Source of the DNA: Amorphochlora amoebiformis
Lineage: Eukaryota; Cercozoa; Chlorarachniophyceae
Direction of reading: 5' to 3'
Assembly (NCBI GenBank): GCA_054601695.1
Contig: BAAHQB010000038.1
Span: 310,001-374,000 of the forward strand
DNA: 64,000 nt
The notes under the pieces were generated by a model, which saw only the letters and a list, made by a program, of their open reading frames with translations, was not told the DNA's origin and ran no database searches. Each line of letters starts with the position of its first letter. Positions within the stretch are counted from its first letter, which is position 1. The position numbers and the translations under genes were made by a program. Shown here in pieces: positions 1 to 64,000 of this stretch.

Positions 1-46
<46 letters not shown>

Positions 47-78
47 TATGTATCCATTAAATAGATATATATCTATAC

Positions 79-111
<33 letters not shown>

Positions 112-151
112 TGTATATATATGATTTATGTTAATACATGTATATATTTAG

Positions 152-44133
<43,982 letters not shown>

Positions 44134-44233
44134 TTAGCGATCAATGCCCGAAGCCGCTATCGATGCGGTGCGATTGTAATAATTAAGCTTAGATTATACA
44201 ATATCTAGAATATGGTAAATATATACTAATATC

Positions 44234-44286
<53 letters not shown>

Positions 44287-45173
44287 TTATTTATATATGT
44301 ATATTGGTGCACTGTCTAGACTTCTAGACTATATACAGATATAATATATATATACATCCTAGACATTGATATCGTAGTATATCATGATAATCTCAACTTA
44401 CTAGTAGATTTATGCAGTCTACTAGGTCTAGTAGGTCTAGAGAGTACATCTAGTACATACACATCTAGTAGATCTAGTATATCTAGTATGTACTCTAGAT
44501 ATGTAGATATATACAGCTATGGTTACTATATACTCTAGATACTACATATCTAGATATAGAGCGATCATGCAGTACTAATACTACTCAAGAACTATTAAAG
44601 GTTATACTCTAGATCTTGTAGACACCCTAGATACTAGGCTAGCACAGTACTAAGCGCATCATAGCCTGATTCAATCGATCTAACTAGTCTAAAGTCTAGC
44701 ATGTGTATTAGACTCATACTAGCTGAATAAGCTGGTTCATATATAGACCCAACGATGATTACAACTTAGCTCAGTTACATGCACATATCATAAATGTATA
44801 TGAAGTTTAGTGTGTACTGGCATATGAATATGAAAAACCTAGGTACACATGCCATCCGCAATGTCCTTCCCTATTTTGTGATCTTTTTCGTTTTCCCAGT
44901 TTTGTTTTTGGATTTCTGATATAATATATATATATATATATATATATTTATAAAAATGAAAATATTATGTATATGTATATACTGGATATATATTTATATG
45001 TAAGTATATACATATATATTTATATATATATATATATATATGTATATGTATGTATTATATACTATTATATATATATATATATATATATATATCTTTATTC
45101 ATAATATATTCTCCCTCTTAAATACATCAATAATACCTTTCTTTGCGTGTTGCATACGGCTGTGGGTTACTAG
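44134..45173. other. Intergenic region A-B: CTAG-rich, no gene seen
   Basis: From 44150 to 44850 I count about 23 CTAG words in 700 bp, against about 3 expected by chance; TCTAGA, ATCTAG and ACTAGT dominate. (TA)n is limited to 44235-44285 and 44920-45090. No clear polyadenylation signal or promoter was identified. The first exon of gene B may lie here. Confidence 0.7.
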
Positions 45174-45261
45174 AACTATTTCATCAAGAAAATTGATGAA
45201 AACGAGAAATACAAGAAGACCGCCGATAATTATCATTACTTGTAAGCTTGATATCTGTACA

Positions 45262-45315
<54 letters not shown>

Positions 45316-45372
45316 ATATATATATAAGCAGCTTGTTATGTGTATATACATGTATATATATATATATATATG

Positions 45373-45441
<69 letters not shown>

Positions 45442-45542
45442 TGTGCGTATATATAATATATATATGTATATATATATATTATATAAATATATATATATAT
45501 ATTATATATTAGATATATTGATGTATATGTGCACACTTGTAG

Positions 45543-45580
<38 letters not shown>

Positions 45581-45651
45581 TGTATATACATATGTATATG
45601 TGTATGTATATTATATATATATATATATATAATATATATATTATATATATA

Positions 45652-45690
<39 letters not shown>

Positions 45691-45789
45691 TATATATATA
45701 TATATATCTGCATAAATAATTTTGTATATATATATACATATATTCACTTAGAATATATATTTGTATGTCATATATAATTTAGTTTTTAT

Positions 45790-45823
<34 letters not shown>

Positions 45824-45983
45824 ATATTTATATATATATATATATCTGCATAAATAATTTAGTATATATATATACATATATTCACTTAGAGTATATATTT
45901 GTATGTCATATATAATTTAGTTTTTATAAATATATGTTCAATTTATCGTATATATATATATGTATACATGTACAAATACCATT

Positions 45984-46015
<32 letters not shown>

Positions 46016-46030
46016 GTTTTTCATAATGTC

Positions 46031-46076
<46 letters not shown>

Positions 46077-46185
46077 TATATAAACCATGTGCATATATAT
46101 ATGTATATATATATATATTATTGATATTATATGTATATATGGATATTATGTACATTTACAGGCTCACACACACCCATGTATATTA

Positions 46186-46224
<39 letters not shown>

Positions 46225-47021
46225 ATATATATGTATATATATATATGTATGTATATAATATATATATTAAATGTATATATATATATATATATATATATTT
46301 ATTATATTATATATATATATATACATATTATATTCACACATACATAAATAAACGAAACATACATATATTTATACATACATATAATATATATATATATATA
46401 TATTCACATTACATCCATTACATGAATACAAATATAACACAATATACACTTAAGAATATCCTGAAATACGTATATGTATCGGTATACCGAGTAGAACTGA
46501 AGCATATAGACCTATTAAACACACATAATTAACAGTTATATTCCTAACCTAAATCTCAAAATTTCTTTCTTAACCCCAACCCAAACCCGAATCTAACCCT
46601 AACCCTAACCCTGAGTCTAAATTCTAACTCGACGCAGCCTTAATCCATTCTCAAACACCCATATATGTAATGTATGCATATCTGTAAGGTCATATATGCA
46701 TATATATATATATATATATATCTATTTCACGTATATATATATATTACATATATATATATATACATATATGTATGTATTACATTTATACATACAGACAAAT
46801 ATACCAAAACCTGCACTTATGCATACATATGTAAGTATTTGCATATGTATTTCCAAGCTCTAACCCTAGTTTTAATCATATCCTTATCCCTAACCCCTAG
46901 CGTTAATGTCCTGACTAAGCCTAGCCCAAGTACCAAAATCCTACCTATCCCTCAATGTATATATATATATATATATATATGTGTGTATACAAAATATGTA
47001 TATACTTATTATACTTTCTCT

Positions 47022-47064
<43 letters not shown>

Positions 47065-47078
47065 GTACACATATACAC

Positions 47079-47121
<43 letters not shown>

Positions 47122-47132
47122 CACATATACAC

Positions 47133-47176
<44 letters not shown>

Positions 47177-47224
47177 TGTATATATATGCACACAAACTAC
47201 TATGAACATACACGCACACAATAC

Positions 47225-47313
<89 letters not shown>

Positions 47314-47474
47314 CATACAAATACATATATACCTTTAATATCCCTAAGCTTAGCCCTCTAATCCTATCCGTATCCCTAAACTTAACGTTAGCATCCCTCA
47401 GCCTAGCCCTCTAATACCACTGCTGAGCAGATGACTTGAATTAAACACTGGAGGTGATCTATACCCTGATGTAC

Positions 47475-47514
<40 letters not shown>

Positions 47515-47571
47515 TATAAATATGTGTGTGTGTGTGTGGACAATGTAAAATGTAATATATATTCAGTATTT

Positions 47572-47625
<54 letters not shown>

Positions 47626-48047
47626 GTGGATATATGTTTTCATACATATATACTTGTTTTATGTTTACTTATATGTATATGTTTATAAATATCCTCCATT
47701 AGTGCCAAACCCTAATAACAACCCTAACCCTAACAAACCCTGACTCTAACACCTAACCCTAACAAATCCTAACCCTGACCCATTTACACATGTATGTCTT
47801 ATGCTTTTGGGAGATTTGTATACCTGTACTTACATGTGTATATACAGAAGTGTGTATGTATATGTATAGAAACATATATAAAGGTAACAGTATACACGTG
47901 TGCGTATAGATATGTTTATATATATGTAATAATATATATATATATATATGTATATAGGAAGATATATTATATAAATACACGTTATACATTGCGTTATATA
48001 TGTCCTAGTTGACCCTAAGTGCTTTGGGTAACATATATAATATGTAC

Positions 48048-48097
<50 letters not shown>

Positions 48098-48446
48098 GTG
48101 TAATATGTGCATTGGTTACCGTTAATACTTTGGCCTCCTGGCTATGGCCACTCTCATTCAACAACCTGATATATAATAAAAATATGTAATACATATACAT
48201 GTATAATACATAGATATATGTAAATATGTGTTTATGTATAAATTAAAAATACAAATGTATTGTGTGTAATGTATGTATACGTATGTGTAAATATATTTTT
48301 ATATAGAAATGATGAGATGGGATATATAATATTTATATATATATATATATATTTATTTATTTATATATATATGTATATATATATATTTATAGAAATATAT
48401 ATATATATATATATATATATGCATATATACATATGCATATGTATAC

Positions 48447-48482
<36 letters not shown>

Positions 48483-48510
48483 GTATATATATAATATATT
48501 ATATACATAC

Positions 48511-48572
<62 letters not shown>

Positions 48573-49539
48573 CATGTACATACATATCAACACATACATA
48601 AACATCCATACATCATCCAAACAGATAATATACAGACATTCACATAATCATTATTCCCAACCTTGTGTACGGTATGTAATGCATATTCCTCTGAACAGAG
48701 ATGAGAAAAAGAAACATAGCCACGCTCTCACACGTAATCTTCCTCGCAAAATCCTCGTCGACCTCGAAATTTGCCTCCCTAACGTTAGCGTTAGGACTAG
48801 TGTTAGGGTTAAGGCTAGGGTTAGGAATAGGGTTAGGGTTAGGGTTGGGGTAGGGTTAGGTTAGAGTTATGGGTTAGCACGTTAAATTAGGGTGGGTAAG
48901 GTTAGGGGTGATAATGTGTTAGGGTTACTGCAAGTGTTAGGTTAGGGTAAGGGTCGGTTCAGGTTAGGTTTAGGAATAAATGTTAGGGTTAGGGATAATT
49001 AGGGTTAGAAAATAAGCTTAGACTTAGGGTTAGGTCAGGGTTAGCTTAAGGTTAGGGTTTAGGTTAGGGTTAGGTTAGGGTTAAGGTTTGGTTAGGGTTA
49101 GGGTGATTAGGGTTAAGATGATTAAGGTTAGGGTGATTAGAGTCAGGGTAATCTAGGTTAGGGTGATTAGGGTTAGGATTAGGGTGGAATACGGTTAGGG
49201 TTAGCCATAGGCCAGGATTCGGGTTAAATTAGGGTGTCAGGGGTAGGGTTAGGGTGATTAGGGTTAGGGTGAGTAGGGTTAGGGTTAGGGTGAGTAGGGT
49301 TAGGGTTAGGGTGAGTAGGGTTAGGGTTAGGTAGTGTTGATTAGGGTTTGGGTGGTTAGGTAGTGGGTTAGGTTTAGTTCAATACCCTCCAACATTTACG
49401 AGAAGGCCGACTCCTGGTAAAATAATACATGTATTTACATATATATATATATATATATTATTATATTTGCTTTCATATGTGTATATATATGTATATGTGT
49501 ATATATTTACATATATACATAATATAAATATATATATAG

Positions 49540-49576
<37 letters not shown>

Positions 49577-50103
49577 GTAGGGAAAAAGGATAAAGTTAGG
49601 GATAATGTCGCGTGTTAGGGTTAGGTTCGGGTTAGGGTTGCGTGTTAGGGTTAGGTTCGGGCTAGGGTGAAGGTTATAGTTAGGGTTAGGGTTAGGGTTA
49701 GGTTAGGGTTAGGTTAGGGTTAGGGTTAACGTAAGGTTAGGGTTAGGGTCAGGACCACATCCGATTATTGCGATGCAGCCAACACCTGTGTGTAGGGGGG
49801 AGAAATAAATTTAGTTGGGTATGAAATATATATATTTTTTCTGTCATTGTAGATGATATATACATATATATATGTATATATATATTTATGTAAATATATA
49901 TATATATATATATATGTATAAATTATAAGACATACTCAAATTTCTTCGTGTATTAAACATATATATGCTAACTGTAAATATATAGATGGATATTTTCTAT
50001 GGATATATAATATTATACATGTATCTACATGGGTATATTCATGCATATACATATATTTACATATGCATAAATATATGTATGTATTTACACACACATACAT
50101 ACA

Positions 50104-50153
<50 letters not shown>

Positions 50154-50458
50154 CCATAGGGAAGAGGATAAGCCATCCAATGGCCGCTGGTACAGATCTG
50201 CAACATATACAAACATATGTATATGTATATATACATATTTATATATAAAAATGTATATACCTATTTATACATATACCTATATATATATGTTATATATATA
50301 TATATTTATATATATAGATATATATTTTTATGTATACATATGTATGTATAAACCTGTAGATATGTACGTGCGTATACATATAATATATACATACATACAC
50401 ACACACACACAAGTATATATATGTATATATGTATACATATATATTTATAGTATTATAC

Positions 50459-50490
<32 letters not shown>

Positions 50491-51120
50491 TGTATACAAG
50501 TATGTACATGAATAAACATATATAGATACATAGGATACATATATATAGTTAGTGTAGAGAAACAACAATATTGTTAGCATCAGTAAATGCAGCTCGATGA
50601 GTAGATATCTGTATAGTATTGAAAAGTCATCGTAGCCCTAATATTGACCGCTCAAGATCGATGGAGATTCTGGAGATCATTTGGAGATCTTATCATCCGG
50701 TAGTACCCGGTAGTACCCGGTAGTACCCGTCAGTACCCGGTAGTATCCGTCAGTACCCGGTAGTATCCGTCAGACCCGGTACTATCCGTCAGTACCCGGT
50801 ACTATCCGTCAGTACCCGGTACTATTCGTCAGTACCCGTTACTATCCTTCAGTACCTGACAAAGTGTGACCTCACGGCATGCCATGCCTAATTGATACCC
50901 AACACTACCAACTTCGATTGTAGTCAAAGCAAAAGCGGAACCCCCTTTTTTTGCGGGGAAAGCAAGAGTAGTCATTTGTATGAAACGTTAATTCAGAATT
51001 CGAAAAGACTGCAATCGGACCACTGTCCACACTATCACTGTTTTAACAATATATACATATATATACATATCTATGTGCATATTTATATAGACATATACCT
51101 GTATACACATAAATATTTTT

Positions 51121-51170
<50 letters not shown>

Positions 51171-51340
51171 TACCTACACACACATATACACACATACATA
51201 TACAATATAGGGGATAGAGTATAACCTCCGTGTAACGTGGTATATATATATATATATATACATACACACATATATGTACACACATACATATATATTAAGG
51301 AATATAATATAACCTCCGTATAGCGTGGTATATGTGTATG

Positions 51341-51414
<74 letters not shown>

Positions 51415-51478
51415 CACACACATATACACGCATACATATATAATATAGGAGATAGAATATAACCTCCGTATAGCGTGG

Positions 51479-51513
<35 letters not shown>

Positions 51514-51740
51514 GTATGTATATATACACACACATATATACACACATACATATATAATACAGGGGATATAGTATAACCTCCGTATAGCGGGGTATATATA
51601 CATATATACATATATATATATATATACACATATATACACACATACATATATAATATATAGGGATAGAGTATAACCTCCGTATAGCGTGGTCATCAACGTC
51701 ATAGTAATCCACATCGAAAAGAAACAATTTCATGGTAACC

Positions 51741-51785
<45 letters not shown>

Positions 51786-51894
51786 CTATATATATATATA
51801 TGTATATATGTATATATATGTATATTTATATATATATATATATATATATGCGCATGTATATTTACTTTTACATATTTATATATTTATATATATG

Positions 51895-51929
<35 letters not shown>

Positions 51930-51947
51930 ATGTATATATATACATAC

Positions 51948-52002
<55 letters not shown>

Positions 52003-52122
52003 TATTTATATATGTGTATATGTATATGTATATACATATATACGTATATGTATATATCTACATTAAAATACGTTTACATACATTTATAATATACACACAT
52101 ATACACATACATACACACACAT

Positions 52123-52163
<41 letters not shown>

Positions 52164-52193
52164 ATATACACACATATACACATACACATACAT

Positions 52194-52225
<32 letters not shown>

Positions 52226-52406
52226 GTATTCACGTACATATGTATGCATACTATATTATACTCACAAGTAAGAAGAATGCGACAACAGCTGATGCGTAAA
52301 GCCCGCTCTTGCTCTGATGTAGATAATTATACACATGATATTATTATATATATATATATATATATATAAGTATACATATATGGATATATACATATATACA
52401 TTACAT

Positions 52407-52455
<49 letters not shown>

Positions 52456-52643
52456 TACATATTTATATATACATACATATGCATATGTGAATATATAATA
52501 CATACTGTTAAGAGATACACCATAAACACCGCAAGAGGACGCAGCTCCGTGACAAGATATCACTACAGATTAGAAACGTAGCCAAAGACATGCTGGAGAT
52601 CGCAGAGATCCCGCAGAATGCTGAAGACCTTCTTATCCTGTAA
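45174..52643 (+). CDS. Gene B: small charged protein of unknown function (5' end unresolved)
   Basis: Seven phase-matched exons: 45174-45241, 48699-48783, 49378-49416, 49753-49787, 50160-50218, 52269-52318, 52515-52643 (TAA at 52641). About 154 residues are visible. Pieces: [58 protein letters not shown], then a basic run [14 protein letters not shown] and a C-terminal stretch [16 protein letters not shown]. Leu-rich amphipathic segments suggest helices; I recognise no family, membrane segment or catalytic motif. Donors at 48784 and acceptors at 49377 and 49752 lie inside TTAGGG arrays. The exon at 50160 has two possible donors (after 50189 or 50218); the second is chosen because it joins in frame. 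No convincing first exon was found between 44134 and 45173. Confidence 0.55.
45242..48698. repeat. Gene B intron 1 (3.4 kb): (TA)n, a ~100-bp duplication, CCCTAA patches
   Basis: Mostly (TA)n. A segment with ATCTGCATAAATAATTT, CATATATTCACTTAGA and TTGTATGTCATATATAATTT is duplicated at about 45695-45795 and 45825-45930. Degenerate CCCTAA lies at 46555-46640, 46858-46950, 47335-47420 and 47705-47785. A unit with ATACACATATACACG is doubled at 47060-47135. No exon recognised. Confidence 0.7.
48784..49752 (+). repeat. TTAGGG-type arrays spanning gene B introns 2 and 3
   Basis: Degenerate TTAGGG (48784-49377) begins at the donor of the second exon (CCTAACGTTAGCGTTAGG) and ends at the acceptor GGTTTAG of the third. 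A second block, 49575-49752, ends at GGGTCAG before the fourth exon. GGTGATTAGGGTTAG and GGTGAGTAGGGTTAGGGTTA are higher-order units. All in TTAGGG orientation on the sense strand. Confidence 0.9.
50584..50885 (+). repeat. Diverged copy 1 of the gene B terminal module
   Basis: Shares with 52540-52735 and 52962-53190 the order: (A)TGCAGCTCGATGAGTAGATA, several GGAGATC words, ATCCGGTAGTACC, and GACAAAGTGTGACCTCACGG with GCCATG. Here the CCGGTAGTAC part has expanded into about 14 copies of a 10-12 bp word, AGTACCCGGT/CGTCAGTACC. It lacks the open frame of the 52515 exon. Confidence 0.8.
51190..51695 (+). repeat. Five tandem copies of a short intron motif in gene B
   Basis: GGGATAGAGTATAACCTCCG, TATAGCGTGGTATAT recurs at about 51211, 51298, 51447, 51562 and 51659, spaced by (TA)n and CACATACATA runs. 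Not matched to any recognised exon; it behaves like the exon echoes and may mark an exon I failed to identify. Confidence 0.85.
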
Positions 52644-53411
52644 TTCCCAGCACTTTCCGGTGCTACCCGGTACTAATCCCCTAGTAACGGGTTTTCAGAC
52701 GAGGTGACAAAACGCGATGTCACGCCATGTGAAGATTCGGAAATTTCCCGCATTCGAGGGTGTTCAGTGAAGTTTGTGTTGTTCTAGAATACTCAATGCG
52801 TACACATCAACTATATTTCGAGTTCGTAATAAACCAAGTGGCATATACCACTGAGCCACATAGCCTACTACTATACAGAACTGGACTACCTCCCTACCAA
52901 AACCGCTGCGTGAACAACTTTATAATCATTTTCATATTTATAAAGCAACAGTATAAATAGCATGAGGGAACGCAGTTCGAAGAGTAGATATCGATATAGT
53001 GTTGGAATATCGTCATACGTATACCACAGTAGCTTGAGATCCTTGGAGATCACTGGAGATCCCTGGAATTCGCTGGAGATCACTGGATTCTTGGAAATCG
53101 TATGATCCGGTAGAACCCAGGAGTAACCGTAGTAACGGGGTCCGGATTGTGATAAAACGTGACGTCACGTCATGTCACGCTCAAGTGACCTCTGGCGACC
53201 TATCGAGTTAGCGAGTAAAGCTTAATTTTCTAGACATAAATTAATCGTATCCAAATGGACTAGAATCAATCTCTGGATTAAGGGTCCTACGCGCTACTAC
53301 GGAAAGACGGATGCGCAACAGTAGATATATACGTACATATATTGATGTAGATGAAAACATATTTATTTACATCTTATTTGTGTTGATGTATACACGCATA
53401 TATATATATAT

Positions 53412-53470
<59 letters not shown>

Positions 53471-53623
53471 ATACATATATATATATTATATGTATATATA
53501 TATATATATGTATATGTATATTTATATGTAAATATATATATGTGTATGTATATATATGTACATATATACATATGTATACATAAATGTACATATACCACAC
53601 ACATATACACACATATATTTAAA

Positions 53624-53661
<38 letters not shown>

Positions 53662-53701
53662 ATAGACATATATATATATATGTATATTACATGTATATAA
53701 C
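52644..53701. other. Region between convergent genes B and C, with module copy 3
   Basis: The terminal module of gene B continues past the stop (TGCTACCCGGTACT, GACAAAACGCGATGTCACGC) to 52735. A third copy lies at 52962-53190 (GGAACGCAGTTCGAAGAGTA, GATATCGATATAG, repeated GGAGATC, ATCCGGTAGAACC, GTGACGTCACGTCATGTCAC). Remaining 3' exons of gene C may be on the minus strand around 53210-53310; short candidates exist, but none is convincing. (TA)n fills 53398-53690. Confidence 0.55.
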
Positions 53702-59619
<5,918 letters not shown>

Positions 59620-59797
59620 ATCTGGAAACACGAGGGTAGGGGGTATCCACGCCCCCTTCAAATCAGAGAGGGTTCAGAGATTCCAGACCTGAAATCCCGG
59701 CATTACAGGTGTCACGCATGGGATCCCGGCATGTCCTACGAATGTCACGATATGAATCGCGTTGTCACGGGAAGTGACCATTTACGGTGGAAGCGTG
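59620..59797. promoter_or_regulatory. Divergent (bidirectional) promoter region of genes C and D
   Basis: Only 178 bp separate the ATG of the minus-strand gene C (59619) from the ATG of gene D (59798). The spacer is GC-balanced and free of microsatellite. It holds two copies of ATCCCGGCAT (about 59694 and 59732) and several TGTCACG or GTCACG motifs (about 59711, 59748 and 59764). I see no clear TATA box. Repeated short motifs in a divergent spacer are candidate binding sites; this is inference. A GTTTCCAG just upstream of gene C's ATG could also be an acceptor for a 5' UTR intron. Confidence 0.5.
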
Positions 59798-63187
<3,390 letters not shown>

Positions 63188-63746
63188 ACTCACGAAACGA
63201 TCCGAAAATTCTGGAAAACTAGAAAATTGCCGGCCGGAGTAGCGGCACGTGGACGTCTAGATACACCAGATACATGCTCATAATCAATATAACTATAGAA
63301 TTATCTCGCTAGCTCTAATAGCTAGCACAGGACGCTAATTAAGCCTATGCTATATTCATGTACTTAGAACACATCGTTCGGGAGTATGAATTCAAATCGG
63401 GAGTATGAATTCAAATCGTCTACGATGTCAATATACTAGATATACTAAAGTTTAATGGCTTAGTGTTTAGTCTAGTTAGTATAACGACGTCTAGTCACTA
63501 TTATACTTGAAGTTTTCATTACTTCAAGTCTGGGTTATCTGGATTCTGGAACTAGTATTTATTATACTATATCTGGATCTAGTCTAGCTGGTAGATATAT
63601 TTTCTATTATCATTATTAACATGATATGCTTATATCTAGTGAACAATGTCCAGAAAACACTCAGTGCAATACCTCGGATAATACAACGTGATATCAAGTA
63701 TGATTTAAATTCACAAATTCATCAAACTTGGGCTTGCTAGCAATAG
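63188..63746. other. Region between the convergent ends of genes D and E, CTAG-rich
   Basis: 559 bp without (TA)n arrays and with about 11 CTAG words, including TCTAGTCTAGCTGG. A 19-bp tandem repeat, GGGAGTATGAATTCAAATC, lies at 63379-63416. It must hold both 3' ends; no canonical AATAAA was noticed on either strand near the stops. Confidence 0.65.
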
Positions 63747-64000
63747 TTAATACAACCACATCGTGAGCGCCGCCCTCTTTTGTTTTGCCGCAATCACCTC
63801 GTGCTCAACACACCCGCTCAAAAACACAACTACCCTATCCCCTATCGGATCGACATCTACATACTCCGGTGAAGTGCACGTGTCCCCGACCGTTTTTTGT
63901 TCGGATTTGAGGTTCGTTTTTTTCGTGAGTTTGTTCGTTACGTTTTTCGAGGAGCTCGATATGTTCTTTTGGGAGGTAAGGGGGGGGTAGAGACGAAGTT
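63747..64000 (-). CDS. Gene E: C-terminus of a prolyl-4-hydroxylase-like 2OG-Fe(II) dioxygenase (5' partial)
   Basis: Reading the minus strand in from the window edge, the frame is open to TAA at 63749-63747. The last residues, DPIGDRVVVFLSGCVEHEV then KQKRAALTMWLY, match the end of the double-stranded beta-helix of prolyl-4-hydroxylase/EGLN-type dioxygenases: a GDR-hydrophobic strand, the distal iron-binding His (in EHEV), the Arg that binds 2-oxoglutarate (KRAALT), and the final T-x-W strand. The His-x-Asp motif would lie upstream, outside the window. The preceding Ser/Lys/Thr-rich residues (SSSSKNVTNKLTKK) resemble a loop or linker. A possible acceptor (CTCCCAAAAG, at about 63966) lies near the edge, so the exon may start inside the window. 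The gene ends tail-to-tail with gene D. Confidence 0.72.
   Translation of the reverse strand, partial: LRLYPPLTSQKNISSSSKNVTNKLTKKTNLKSEQKTVGDTCTSPEYVDVDPIGDRVVVFLSGCVEHEVIAAKQKRAALTMWLY

Noticed and set aside
44144-44170. ATG with a GTGCGA donor as first exon of gene B (MPEAAIDA)
   Set aside because: Phase would fit, but it lies 10 bp after the stop of gene A, leaving no room for a 3' end and promoter.
52810-52870. tRNA-like stretch on the minus strand (TGGCTCAGTGGT resembles an A box)
   Set aside because: No matching T-arm (GGTTCGA) at the right distance and no acceptor stem.

Overview
This is an intron-dense eukaryotic window, almost certainly from a protist. Most of it is microsatellite: (TA)n above all, plus (CT)n/(GA)n and TTAGGG/CCCTAA telomere-type repeats lying inside introns. 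Coding exons are small islands of balanced base composition, many only 30-100 nt, bounded by GT...AG (twice probably GC...AG). Most long open frames are artefacts, because (TA)n reads as Tyr-Ile and (CT)n as Leu-Ser with no stop. I built gene models by hand from splice sites, exon phase and family resemblance. The species cannot be fixed; the repeats suggest a TTAGGG-type telomere.

Layout. (A) 152-44133, plus strand: one giant gene, 5' end outside the window, about 66 exons in view. Exons 1-27 encode an EML/EMAP-type WD40 propeller, exons 28-57 a long charged coiled coil, exons 58-62 an acidic, Ser-rich linker, and exons 63-66 eleven B-box-type zinc fingers ending at a stop at 44133. Exon phases join without a break except at one junction in the linker. 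(B) 45174-52643, plus: a short charged protein I do not recognise, start not found. (C) 59619 down to 53702, minus: a multi-exon membrane protein resembling the low-temperature-requirement A (LtrA) family; its last exons are not resolved. (D) 59798-63187, plus: a complete seven-exon TMX2-like transmembrane thioredoxin-related protein, divergent from C across 178 bp. (E) 63747-64000, minus: the C-terminal end of a prolyl-4-hydroxylase-like 2-oxoglutarate/Fe(II) dioxygenase, cut by the window edge.

Most striking feature: many exons have partial copies of their own edge ('echoes') in the neighbouring intron. An echo carries a splice site plus about 15-55 nt of exon and is spaced by (TA)n, TTAGGG or CCCTAA repeats. 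Copy number runs from one to fifteen, and both strands are affected. The introns look like places where exon boundaries are repeatedly duplicated together with the microsatellite beside them.

The genes do not form an obvious pathway. A suggests a microtubule-associated scaffold (EML propeller plus coiled coil) carrying an unusual zinc-finger tail. C and D share a short intergenic region and may be co-regulated. The spaces after A and between D and E are rich in CTAG, unlike the introns.
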